19,594 bases of DNA, from contig KV424178.1 in the NCBI GenBank assembly GCA_001632435.1, forward strand, positions 2,598 to 22,191. Reading direction: 5' to 3'. Each line of letters starts with the position of its first letter. Within the stretch, counting starts at the first letter, position 1. Below are positions 9,501-19,587 of the stretch, in pieces. Under the pieces are notes generated by a model. The model was not told the origin of the DNA, did not search any database, and worked only from the letters and a program-made list of their open reading frames with translations. This stretch comes from Calocera cornea HHB12733. Its lineage: Eukaryota > Basidiomycota > Dacrymycetes > Dacrymycetales > Dacrymycetaceae. The position numbers were made by a program, and so were the translations under genes.

Positions 9501-9786
9501 GCTTCGATCCTCCCAACGACAGTGACCGGGTGAGTACCACGCACCTTACTTCGACCAGATACTGATCGTGCATATCTTCTTGTGACGCAGCCTATTACAA
9601 TCCACATGCGTACGTTCACCTTCTCACGACCGTCCGAACTGATCTGATGATATATCAGCGCACCCCAAGGCAGAGTATGCCCCCAATCAACTGAGAAGGA
9701 TAGGCTGGCGGTTGAAGAAGCGTTATGGTTGGATGACCGCTAACTTCAGGCCCTGGGAACAGGGGAGTCGAACTGATCGTGCGTGA
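6556..9786 (+). CDS. Unrecognised 937-aa protein: helical N-half, acidic middle, compact C-terminal module
   Basis: Nine exons: 6556-6844, 6899-7061, 7121-7580, 7632-7862, 7915-8530, 8583-9406, 9446-9529, 9591-9609 (19 nt) and 9659-9786. All introns are GT-AG, 39-61 nt. I do not recognise the family of the N-terminal half. Residues 1-380 are predicted mainly alpha-helical, with short cysteine-aromatic patches in exon 3. Residues about 480-525 are rich in Asp, Glu and Ser. Residues 590-830 look disordered and carry a lysine-rich run at about 667-678 that could be a nuclear localisation signal. From W850 to the end is a compact module: W-K-E-F, a G-M-G-F turn, S-S-V-R-F-x-P-P, I-T-I-H, P-H-P, then L-R-x-I-G-x-R-L ending in Y-G-W (about 907-920). 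I recall similar C-terminal segments in other uncharacterised fungal proteins. Its order of elements resembles a small alpha-beta fold of the double-stranded-RNA-binding type, which is my inference. The start is the first ATG of the open frame. A nuclear role is plausible but unproven. Confidence 0.85.
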
Positions 9787-9857
9787 ATGAGAAGCGACGA
9801 AAGTGGGAGCGCATGGCATTGCCACTGTATTGATCGACTGTACCGTCCGTTGCAGCT

Positions 9858-11334
9858 CTACGAGTAGTAGTCGGTGATGCCTGGTGCTCGCATCGCCCAC
9901 AGCCGTTTAATCCCCATGTCCATTGAACCGTCATCTTTGAGATTGACTGTCGGCTCGTCGTTTGGTAATTCGAATGGCGGATTCCTGAAGAGCACGTTCC
10001 GCTTCTATGAGGAGTGATCAGTAGGCAAAGACTCAAGCGTGACGTGGACTCACGAAGCCCAGAGTCAAATGTATGGCTGGTGGACCTCCCTTATACTCGG
10101 CCAATGTACCAACAGGGCCGCCATGCGCCTCCGACAGCGTTTTGATATTCTGCGCAACAGTCATAGCCTGGGCGAACCCTGGCCGAGCTGCCTTCTGCGC
10201 CCCTGTGTCCGCTACATCTCCGATGGCGAAGATGTTCGGGTACTTTGAGTCGCCCAACTGAAGGGTCGGCTTGACGTGGATGTGCCCGTTGGACTTGATA
10301 CTCGTTGGAGAGAGGTCGCGTAGGAAGTCGCTTAGAGGTATCTGCCCTGTGCACATGATCTGTTCCCACTGTCAGTCCTTGTCCATACTATGCACCGAGC
10401 AGAATAGACACTGACAGCAAAGTCCGCTTTCACACTCTTCCCGCTCTGCAGCTCGATCGTGAACTCGCCCTTGCCGACGGGGAATCCTGCTGGCGGGACT
10501 TTCACACGATCCTCTAAGATAATATCGATGCCGAGCTCCTTGCACCGCTCCATGGTGACCTCGTGCATCTTGGGGTGGAACTTGTTCATGAGGTGGGCGC
10601 GAGAGTGGATCAGCGTGATGTGCTTGTCGGGGTAGTACTCCTTGATGTCGGTTGTCATTTCTGCGGCAGGCAGTCAGTTGCCGTGGGCAGCATTAAGCGA
10701 GGGTGACTCACGGACTCCGATGGCCCCTCCACCAATGATCGCGATGTTGCTCGCGTTCTTCACCTGCTCTTGGTACTCCTGGAAGTACTGCGTGCCAGCG
10801 ACCTTGCCCTCGACGTGGAGCGTCCCAGGGGGTGGCAGCCGTGTGCCTGTCGCAATCACCAAATACTCATAGGGGATTTCATTAGGCGCAGACGAACCCT
10901 CTCCGGGTTTGAGGAGAACCTTGTCCGGCAGCACCTCAGTGGCGGAGGCTTGGATGATCTCGATCGCGTCCGCGGGTGTGGGGCCGGTGATGCTGTCGAG
11001 GATGCCGCGGTCGAACCCGGGCGGCATGTTGGGGTTCAAGAACGGCTCGACCTTGTACGGGACGAACGCCATGTGCTCGTACCCTGGGATGACGGCGAAA
11101 CGGGGAAATGCGAATAGGTGCTGGATAGCATTGTCAGCGGTCGAGGTGTATAACGACTGGAAAGGTACTCACCTGGAAATGGGAGTTCTTCTCCACCAGG
11201 ACCACCTTATAGGTCGTGTGCATCGCTGCGGCCAGGAACTCGACGGCCTTGCTGCCGACATACGAGCCACCAAGGACGACGATATTCGGCTTGGCTGCGT
11301 GCACGCCGTTGAGGGTGGGCGCGGTGGTCGACAT
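9858..11334 (-). CDS. AIF/AMID-type FAD-dependent NAD(P)H oxidoreductase
   Basis: Five exons on the minus strand: 11334-11173, 11120-10712, 10660-10416, 10359-10054 and 10004-9858, giving 422 aa. It is a two-dinucleotide-fold pyridine-nucleotide-disulphide oxidoreductase fold protein. The N-terminal FAD-binding strand-turn reads V-V-L-G-G-S-Y-V-G (G22-G27). A-T-G at 144-146 is the usual second FAD contact. The NAD(P)H-binding G-G-G-A-I-G lies at 184-189, and the C-terminal FAD motif I-F-A-I-G-D lies around 315-320. Length and motif order fit the apoptosis-inducing-factor-2 family (AMID, AIFM2/FSP1, yeast Aif1 relatives), which pass electrons from NAD(P)H to quinones and can act in oxidative stress or cell death. 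I see no N-terminal mitochondrial presequence and no transmembrane helix. The last exon is 71 bp from the convergent 6556-9786 gene. Substrate and physiological role cannot be read from sequence. A more general type-II NADH dehydrogenase-like enzyme is the main alternative. Confidence 0.9.
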
Positions 11335-12567
11335 GGTGCAGCGAAGGGAGGGGAATGGGAGGAGGCCGACGGGGCGGGAGAGTGCGAGGAGATGCGCACA
11401 GGCGAGGGCGCGACGGACGTACATGTAGTCCAGGGACCTGCCGTTTATCTGATACAGAGATGGGTCCGCAATTTATTGGGCCCAGACACGCTGCGGCGAC
11501 ACGCGCGACGGGCAAGATGACTAGGCGGGGAAGCCTATTCCGCGCGAAGTCGACCGTTGATGACACAGAGGTGGTGTCAGCATGCCAGGTGGCGTAAGGG
11601 GCATTTGCCGAAAATAGGTTGGGCAGCCTCCGCAGTCGCGGCTGTAGGATTAGCAGCACGCTAGGGCTCGGTGCGTCAGCCGATTCACTGGTGCGGATCT
11701 TGGTGCAGGGGTCGCGTTGGTAGACCGTCGTCGTCGTTGCACCATGACTGTTGGTGCGGCGATACGTTCGCCGCGCGCACGATGAACGCCGTGAATATCA
11801 TGGGAGCCGTACGACATGAAGCGAATGAGAGAGGTGGACGGCACCTGAATTGACGCGTCAGCCCGTAACAGGTTCGGCGCGTCTTACTGAGCATACCAAA
11901 GTCATTATTACGGTGCATCCCCTCGGTGACCATCGGTGAACCGGTGAACCGCATTGACGATCTGAAAGAGTCTGGACGCGACTTTGCGGCTGGTGGGCGC
12001 GTTTAAGCGCGAGTTGTTGTTGTTGTTGATGATGCCTCACATTCGTGCTCTGCGCACAACTTCGCAGTCCTTCGCGCAGACCGTGCAGGTCGTCGGCGCC
12101 TCTGGACAGAGTTCCGCTGATCAACATATCGAGTCATCGGCGTAGAGCACATTGAGCCGCAACCTCTGGACTCCCCAGTGGCCGTCGAGAAGAAAGATTG
12201 TCACAAAAGAGACGCTCATCGATCCCACACGTGGTTTGCACGCTACGGAGTCAAAGGGCCAAAGCCTCCGCGTGTGCTGATCCCTCCCGCCCTTGGCCGC
12301 TCGCCATCCAAACCTCTCTCCTCGCCGTCGATACCGCCCGACTCGCTGTCGGCTGGGCGCCCACCGCCTCCGCATACCCCGTCTCACGTCCATCACGCCC
12401 GTGTAACCCTCTGCATAGTGTCTGATTGCCTTAATTGGGGTGCGTCACGTGTCTGACACCCGCGTCGGGATTGTCCTCGTTTCGATCCTGACTGGTCTTC
12501 CCCCACAGCTCTGTCGGAGCGCGCGCACGCTCATCAACCTCACCCTCTTTGCAACTTCCCATTCACC
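11335..12567. promoter_or_regulatory. 1.2-kb shared upstream region of the oxidoreductase and GTPase genes
   Basis: The two genes point away from this interval, so it must carry both promoters. A CCAAT box on the minus strand (ATTGG at 11475-11479) lies about 140 bp upstream of the oxidoreductase ATG. Two CACGTG boxes lie on the GTPase side, at 12228-12233 and 12446-12451; the second is inside GTCACGTG, the Cbf1-like form. Tandem GGTGAACC octamers are at 11935-11950, preceded by a related GGTGACC at 11925-11931. A short GTT-repeat tract lies near 12012-12030. I find no coding exon with splice or homology support. Assignment of function to these boxes is inference. Confidence 0.45.
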
Positions 12568-13508
12568 ATGTCGATCTCTTCGATGGAGGATACCATGGCT
12601 ACCGATACGACCATCCAGGCGTCTGTGCGACCCCAGGACGGCAAGATGGAGGAAAAGGCTAGGTGCGCAGGCTTACCTATCTGGTTTGTGGTGCACAGCG
12701 GCTAACGACGCGTCTTTCGCCTCGCTTCAGCGTCGTGCTGAAAGTGGGGATGGTGGGTGACTCACAGATAGGCAAGACGAGCTTGATGGTCAAGTACGTG
12801 GAGGGGAGCTTCGACGAAGATTACATACAGACGCTGGGTGCGTAATAGGAGCATGATTCTCAGGAGCAGCGATCTGATGCGCATCATTAGGGGTAAACTT
12901 CATGGAGAAGACTATCAGTGTACGGAAGACCACCATCACATTCTCCATCTGGGATCTGGGAGGTGCGTTTCTGTGGAACATGGCTGAGTATTCTGATAGC
13001 TCATTATCGAGGCAGGGCAGCGAGAATTCGTGAACATGCTACCGCTCGTCAGCAATGACGCCGTCGCCCTTCTCTTCATGTTTGATCTCTCACGAAAGTC
13101 TACGCTCAACTCGGTGAAGGAATGGTACAGGCAAGCAAGAGGGTTTAATAAGGTTCGCGCCACAGCATGTGCGTTGGTTATCGCTGACCTGGATCTCAGA
13201 GCGGGATTCCTTTCTTAATCGGGACAAAATACGATCTGTTCGCCCAACTAGGGCGAGATGAGCAAGAAGAGGTGACAAAGCAGGTTCGTGCTTGCCTGAT
13301 CGCTGCTAATGAACACGACTGACGCCACTTATAGGCAAAACGATTCGCGAAGGCAATGCATGCCCCACTCATCTTCTCTTCTACATCGGCATCGATCAAC
13401 GTCCAAAAGATCTTCAAGATCGTCTTGGCAAAGGCATTCGACCTGAAATGTGTCATTCCGGAGATCGACACCGTCGGCGAGCCCATTGTGCTATACTTGG
13501 ACGTATGA
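12568..13508 (+). CDS. TEM1: Tem1/Spg1-family septation GTPase
   Basis: Six exons: 12568-12662, 12731-12837, 12891-12962, 13016-13152, 13200-13283 and 13335-13508, giving 222 aa. It is a small Ras-superfamily GTPase of the Tem1 (budding yeast)/Spg1 (fission yeast) type, which sits on the spindle pole body and triggers the mitotic-exit or septation-initiation kinase cascade. The P-loop is G-D-S-Q-I-G-K-T at 41-48. W-D-L-G-G-Q at 88-93 is the switch II start; the double Gly is typical of this subfamily. T-K-Y-D at 146-149 replaces the usual N-K-x-D guanine-specificity motif, also typical of Tem1/Spg1. S-S-T-S-A lies in the last exon at the usual S-A-K position. There is no C-terminal CaaX box, as expected for this family. 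The N-terminal 31 residues in exon 1 are a variable extension. Intron 1 contains an ACGCGT core. Donors of introns 4 and 5 are the less common GTTCGC and GTTCGT, but the frame leaves no alternative. Confidence 0.95.
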
Positions 13509-14110
13509 TGTGGATCTGATGCCACATCCCAACGTGGTGTACAGTCCTGTCCGTCCATATCGCTTCCTTCGTCGCGTTCCTCCATGGTGCCCCCCCCCAC
13601 CATACTTGCCGCCTTCCTCTTTGGGACCAAGCATCGATCGCACTCGAGCACTACCTCGCTCCTTCGCCGCACCCACCATTCGACCAGCGTTCCTGGCTCG
13701 ACATCGAGCTGGCAGCGTATAGCCGGATCTGTCTGCGCACATAGGCCATGATTGCCTGCGGCCCACTACGGACGGCCCCTTCAGCGGACCACACCCTACC
13801 CCCCATAGCATTCTCGGCGACCCCATGCTCTCGCTCCCGTTCTCGTTCCCGGCTGAGCATCCCTCCACTTCAGTATTTGCACAGTCTGCGTATCTCCATT
13901 GCATTTAACTATACCCCCTCACTCTTTTGTGCCCAATCCCCTCATATTCCATATTTCATGCACCACATTTCATTTCCATTGAAACACTCCTCGCTCCCGG
14001 GCGACAATGTACACTAGTTCCTCAATCCTCAATCGATCTGGGTGTGTATGCGGTGGAAATAAATCAGGAACCCTACGGTGCTTCTCCTGGGGTGATCGAC
14101 GTGCGGGAGT
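13509..14110. other. Convergent 3' spacer after the GTPase gene
   Basis: This 602-bp, pyrimidine-rich interval lies between the stop codons of the GTPase gene and the gene at 14649-14111. It should hold both 3' untranslated regions. A plus-strand AATAAA at 14058-14063 is a possible polyadenylation signal. I see no further gene. Confidence 0.5.
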
Positions 14111-14649
14111 TCAGTTCATGGGAGCCGTAGCGAGCCGTTCGAGCGCGATGGCGTGCAGCATCCCAGCCTTAACATATGCCTCCACGGCCTCGCGCAACCA
14201 TGTCTGGCAGTTCCGGATCTCCGCCCTTCCCCTTCGGCCCTACCAAACCCCGTCAGCCTGGGCTTCTACCTCGTCCACAAAGTACGAACTTGAGTGTCAG
14301 CCGACAGCAGACTTGGCCCGGGCGCAGGGACGGTCAGCGCCAGCCCCTCCAGCGCATCCATCGCCTCCCCATCTATCGACTCCCTCTCTCCCGGCTCTCC
14401 CACTAGGGCAGAGTCGACCTCCCCATCGAGGAGGAATAGTGAATACGACCTCCCATCTGCAACGAGGTCGTAATTCCGCTTGAACTCGTGCCTGAACCCG
14501 GAGAAGGAGGAGCCAACGACGTTGAGCACTCTCCCGACCTGATTTGGCTCGCGCTCTTCATTAGGAGGGAGGTTGGGGATGTAGAGCGCCCAATGAGCGG
14601 GGAAGAGCGGGGAGTGGTACACTATGAGGTATACGGAACGGGGCGGCAT
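14111..14649 (-). CDS. Small conserved-looking fungal protein of unknown function
   Basis: Two exons on the minus strand: 14649-14290 (120 codons) and 14218-14111 (35 codons plus TGA), giving 155 aa. The start is chosen at the ATG before P-P-R-S-V-Y-L-I-V because the strong coding character begins there. The N-terminal part has a hydrophobic beta-strand followed by H-W-A-L-Y-I-P, then V-L-N-V-V-G and a G-F-x-H-E-F-x-R-N-Y-D-L motif. The second exon begins I-R-N-C-Q-T-W and forms an amphipathic helix. The 'strand, H-W-A-L, V-V-G' order recalls a widespread group of small uncharacterised fungal proteins (possibly DUF6914-like), but I am not sure of the name. The intron uses a GTTCGT donor like two introns of the neighbouring GTPase gene. 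Further upstream in-frame methionines exist but add residues with no coding character. No catalytic role can be assigned. Confidence 0.75.
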
Positions 14650-14987
14650 GGAGAGGGAGAAGGCTAGCAAGTCATCGTTACAAAGGGCGGAGAGCTCGCA
14701 CAACGTCTGCCTCATGCATGCACGGCTGCGCTGCTCAGCTGGGCCCAGACGCCGGAGCGGCCACGTGCCTGAGAGCACTATCACATGAGAAGCGCAGTCC
14801 AGGCTGGTACCGCTCAGCGGCCCAGTGCTAACTGAGACCTACGGGGCCAAATTAGCGGTGGGAGCGAGCACCGCACCCGCGGCTAACTTGCGCATCGCTC
14901 CTATGTGTCCCTATTCCAGGGGAAATCCATGACAGTGGACCCTGAACCGGCTATTCCAGCTGCGCGTCGCGTCTCACTCGTGACAGC

Positions 14988-17900
14988 CATTGTTTTGCTT
15001 ACTGCAGCAATGCGCCAATCCTGCATTGCACACTGCACTGGTCCATTCACTGCTTCACTGCACATAGCACCTTCGATTGCAAGGAACTCTTCCTATGCCT
15101 GACGCAAGCAGCACTGCTGGATTGGCCAATGCCAAAACCACGCTGACTGGTCGGCTGTGCTCTAAGCACACCCTCAGCACTGCATCGCGCGGAGCCAGGA
15201 TTGCGATCTACAAGCCGTCCACCGACTTTGCAGCAAGCACATCCACATCCCAACGCCCAACTACTGCACTGCGTGGAATTGCAGCATTGCGCCAGAGCTT
15301 CAAGACCGCGCCAGCTCCTGGTCCTCGGGACAGTGCAGTGGGTGTTGCCCCCGGCGCATCACCCCTTCCCCGGAGTACAGGGCAGCATCTGCGGCAAGCG
15401 CGAACATTGAACATGAAGGCTATTCAGCGGGGTCACCGGGAAGCGCAGGAGGAGCGGGCCCGACGGCTTGCAGGTATGTATGCCTGAACATTGTTGTCAT
15501 TGATCACTAATGTCTGTCCCAGCACGTCCCGATGAAGCAATGGCAGTAGACTATCTTGCGGAGGCACTGGGCACTGCAGAGGGCGATGAGGAGATGCATC
15601 CTATGGCCATTGACGAAGGGGCATTGTATGGGGATCAGGATGATGGCTGGGCAGATGACGAAGAATCGGTGCCTGCAGTTGAGGTTGCATGGCGACAATG
15701 CCAGTACGCGGTGCTTGTGCCTTATACACTGCACAATGTTCTGACTTACCACCAGGGGGAAGAGGGCACGACCACAGTACCTGCCTGGTCAGGGTGCCTA
15801 TGCTCATCGCCTTGCTACATATGCAACACGATGGGCCGCTGAGCTCCCTGTCCTTGCAGAGGCGTTCTTGCGTTGGCGGCATGGAAAGGTCAATGTCAGC
15901 AATGCCACCATTGACACATCTCCTTCTGTTTCATTGCGCATTGTGAACTGGGACAGTGAGCACTTCCTAACATGTCTTTGATGTCTGCTCAATGTGCAAT
16001 AGACATTGCGTCATTGACGATCTCTTGCTGCAAGGATGGCGACAATTTGCTCGAGCGTGTTGTTGAGCAAGGCTACATGCCTTGCTCGCCCGACGTCCCT
16101 CAGCTGGCTATCGCATTGCCAATCATTGAGGTCCTCCATCGGTGCCGTCTTCGAGCCTTCATCTCACATGAAGCATTTGCACGTGTGCTATGCGATCTCC
16201 ATGGAGTGCGTTTCCCTTTGGCATCATCTGTGCAGCGGTTGTGCAATGCTAATCTCTACAATGTTCATACACAGCGCCCATATCGAACACGTCTCCGTGT
16301 GCAGTTGTCACATGCATACGATGCATGGGTTGCAATGCTCATGCATGTCGACTCCCTTGTCAAGCATGCCTTTGGCCATGATACCCCAAACTGGCGACTG
16401 CTTAACTCCTGCGCTGCATGCGAGTACAGGGTATGTGTGCCAGACACGAACAATGTTCAATGATGTCTCATTCCATTGGGCAGCTGCGTGATGAACCTCC
16501 CCTTCCACATACAAAGCTTGTCAGCTGTGATGGGAACAACTCAAGCAAACGCTTCGCTCATGCCGGCCATCAAGATCATCGCGCATTCGACAGTGATTAC
16601 TTGATCGGCGAAGAAGAGGTGAACACCTTTGCGGACGAGGTACCGCGTAGACGAATGAAGACTGTCAGTTCATTGCACACTGCTCTGTGGCCTGCTGGCT
16701 CAATGCATTGTCAGGGAGGAGAGGACATGCTCACTGGCGCGCTGCCCAATGCTGGCAGAGCGGCTACATTGCAAGATGCACCTGTGCAGTGCACGGACAA
16801 ATGGAAGACTTCTCGGGCAACGGACAATGCAACACACTGGATGGATGGCATGCGGGAGACAGGCAACTTCCTGTTCTCTTGCCGGCATGGTATGATTCTT
16901 TTCTCCTCGGATATGGTCCGAAGTGGTGAACTGTGCGTTGTGCATTGCTTTATGTGCTAATTCCACACTGAGGCAATGTCCAGATCGAAATATCCTCTCG
17001 CTGGTGTGCAGCGACTACTGCAAGTGTTTGGAGAAGGCATTGCTGTTGGCTACGACATTGGTTGTGACTTCTCTGGTACTGCAATGCGCAGCCGGTTAGG
17101 CAAAGATATCCGTGCATTGCGGCTCTCATTCTATGTTGGCGCGTTCCATGGTTACGCACACAACCGCAAGTGCCAACTGGAGTTCCATCCACGCATTCAA
17201 TGCACTGCTGGCTTGGAAGACTTTGAGACAAATGAGTGGATCTTCTCCCGGCAAAACGGCACTGCACACCTCTTCCGGTATGCATCGCGCTTTCACCGCC
17301 ACATGACATTGCACCTGTTCTGGGAGCAGTGGGACCATGATCGGCGAGCAGTGCTCGGTGAGCTCGTCCATTGTGCATTGTGATTGCATTGCTCATTACC
17401 CGCGCAGCTGATTTCCTGCACAAGAAGTACAAGCATGCCCTGGAGATCTTGGACACTGTTGGTCCCACTGTGCGCCTCTACCAAGCCCGGTCTCAGATCA
17501 GCGATGAACAATTCCGGCAGTTCATTGTGGACGAGAAAGAATACTTTCAGCAACTGCGCAAGGAGCCGGAGGAGGAGAAAATCCAGTATGAGTATCTTGA
17601 AACACTCCAGGAGCTCAGTGCACATCGGTCCGTCCTGCATTGCGCTTTGCCCTGCAACTTGACTCACATAGGTTTCAGTGCTAAGCTTGCAGGATTTGAA
17701 GCTTTCGTCAATTTGACACCGGACACTTGGAATACACTGCCCGGCAAGGCACGCGAGCGAGAAGCACGGCGTGAACACCTGGCAGTGCTCCGTCATCAAG
17801 AGCGACTTGAGTTGCTTGCGGTTCAGTATGAACATTGCTTGGACACTGAACGATGGACGCCGGACTCGCCTGAGTGGAAGGCTGTGGAGCAACGAGCAAT

Positions 17901-19567
17901 GTGTCGCCAGTATAACCGTGCACTCGATGTCTTGGAGAACTTGGTCGTGCAACGCCTCTTTGAGCTGGAGAAGTTCAATCTACGAGGTACCAGTGAGGCA
18001 TTGTCGTGATCCTCATTGGTCAATGCTCAATGTTGTACAGGGTATGCAATGCGCAGGGCCATTGCGAAAGCTATGGATGAGCGCTGCGGTGCCATACGAA
18101 CAGCACTGCAAAAGTACAATGATCTTGCACGAAAGCTCATTCCCCCTCGGCCGAAGCTGAACTACGACACTGTCATCAGCATGACGTGGGTGTCGGAATT
18201 TGCACTGCTGCGATTCTCAAAGCGCAATGTACAAGAAGAGCAGTGGGCCGACCATCTGGTGCGGGAGATGACGGTCCAGTGGCACTTGCTGCAATGCGCA
18301 AAGCAGGAGATTCAACGACTTGACATCGAAGTTCGGAGACTATGGACCGCACTGCACGATGAACCAATTGTCTGGCGACAGAGCATTGCAGCTGCCCATC
18401 GAGCAGGGCATACAGTGCTGGCGGCCGAAATGCAGCACCGCCTGAACGCACGCCAGCAGATCGATTATGCACTGCAGACGCGGCTCCAACAGATATTTGC
18501 TTTGCCAGGGTTCTCCGGCAACCCTACAGTGGGCGTTTGTGACACCGCAGGCCATGAAAGCATTGGGCAACGCCCATACACATCCGAACTGTTGCCTGTG
18601 CCAGATGACCCATTGAAGGATGAGCCTTCAGGGGACGCTATGTTTGAGGACGCAATGGACGACGAAGCGGAGGATGAACTGGATCGGGTGCAGCTGGCCT
18701 TTGAGCAGTTGTCACTGCCGTAGAGAGGCCAACACTGCTCCCTTCTGTTTTGTAACACGGTTCGAGGAACGGGCAATAACCTTGTAGCAGTGCACCATGT
18801 GTATCCTTGTCAATGTACTCTATATTATAATGTGACACTTGGACGGACAGGAAATGAGCTGATGTGAAGCGCAATGTGCATTGCTGCATTGCACATCGCA
18901 CAGCGAACTCACCGCTGAAGAGGGCCAGATTCATTGTTTGAACACTGCACCAATAAACACCCTCATTTGTATTGAGGAACGCTGCGGTCTGCATTGAACT
19001 TTGCGCTGAATTGTTATACCGCTCTCCATCTTCCAATGGACTTTGTATGTTGCTTCTTGGATTTGCACTGGGCGACCCAGTGATCGGCGGCGATAGGGTG
19101 CTGATGGACAGCCAGAAGCACTGCGCAATGTATCGAGCAACATCAATCAGACATTGCACAACTGTACAATGCCGCAATGCCCTGATGGCGAAGCACTCAA
19201 TCATGCCCACCGCAACAGAACACTGATTCATTCTAAAATCGATGCGAAGCTCAATGGGCCGGACCGCTCTTCTGAGTTCGGCGTTGCTAAGGATCTTGCT
19301 ATGCGCAATGCAACGCAGAAAGCAGAACCGTGCACATAGCTGTAGCAATGCGCAGTGTGCAAGTACCATTAAACGAAGGGAATCTTTTTTTGATATTTCG
19401 ACTGCCGTACGGCATTGCAGCAGTTTCCGCGCCTTCGATGGGCAACAATTTTTGGCGATGGGCATTGATCTCCAGGCGGAGATAAACGAAAGCCCAACAA
19501 TATGTCCATTGGGCGGAGGCAAATCGAAGACGCGCACTCCGTGTAAGCGCGCTTCCTCCAGGCACTG
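14988..19567. repeat. Dense dispersed CAYTG/CARTG pentamers across the KDZ element
   Basis: CATTG, CAATG, CACTG and CAGTG, often extended to GCATTGC, GCACTGC or GCAATGC, recur on both strands. By hand count there are 7 in 14988-15060, 10 in 18001-18240 and 26 in the ten introns of the transposase gene (527 nt together), where about 2 would be expected by chance. Every intron has at least one. In contrast 12661-12900 in the GTPase gene has none. Because introns are enriched, codon usage cannot explain it. Possible meanings are transposase-binding subterminal repeats spread over the element, or a compositional signature of the element. Confidence 0.8.
15095..18723 (+). CDS. KDZ (Kyakuja-Dileera-Zisupton) transposase, intact
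   Basis: Eleven exons: 15095-15473, 15523-15703, 15756-15955, 16003-16205, 16275-16430, 16484-16663, 16715-16932, 16984-17357, 17408-17627, 17679-17986 and 18041-18723, giving 1033 aa without a stop or frameshift. It is the cut-and-paste type DNA transposase of a KDZ element. Residues 1-185 are low-complexity and acidic toward the end. A cysteine-rich region typical of fungal KDZ proteins follows (C262, C263, C281, then C367 and C370 in an N-S-C-x2-C motif after D-T-P-N-W-R). The RNase-H-like core shows C-D-G-N-N (D389), then C-R-H-G-M-I, G-Y-D-I-G (D530), A-F-H-G-Y-A-H (560-565), C-Q-L-E-F-H-P (569-575) and G-L-E-D-F-E (E584, E587). D389, D530 and one of the late Glu are the likely metal ligands. 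The C-terminal 400 residues are charged helices, with P-P-R-P at the position usual for this family. All ten introns are 47-69 nt. Confidence 0.93.
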
Positions 19568-19585
19568 CACGTGCATCGGAGGCAA
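18638..19585 (-). other. Unidentified long open frame opposite the transposase 3' end
   Basis: The minus strand is open for 315 codons. A strong donor (GTGAGT at 18912) pairs with an acceptor before 18858 to give a 54-nt intron that keeps the frame; this intron holds three CAYTG/CARTG motifs, like those of the transposase gene. Another intron-like stretch (donor near 19165, acceptor TTGCGCAG near 19122) would shift the reading to a different frame that is also open. The predicted protein has no domain I recognise. It overlaps the transposase C-terminal codons by 86 nt. It may be the 3' part of a second gene of the element, read from beyond the window edge, or only a chance open frame in compositionally biased DNA. 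Confidence 0.25.
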
Positions 19586-19587
19586 AT
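19514..19587. repeat. Direct repeat of an 11-mer near the right edge
   Basis: CGGAGGCAAAT occurs at 19514-19524 and 19577-19587, each followed within a few bases by GACGC. The copies are 63 bp apart. They could belong to a subterminal repeat of the element or to another sequence beyond it. Confidence 0.7.

Noticed and set aside
11207..11659. 150-codon minus-strand open frame over the oxidoreductase start
   Set aside because: Its 3' part is a shifted frame of the true first exon, and the 5' part has no coding character.
11858..12127. Minus-strand open frame with a glutamine run
   Set aside because: The glutamine run comes from a simple GTT repeat; no start context, splice or homology supports a gene.
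14980..15020. Terminal inverted repeat of the KDZ element
   Set aside because: The only inverted match to the right side (near 19411-19425) is about 14 nt and imperfect, and its core is the motif that is abundant across the whole element, so it is not evidence for an end.
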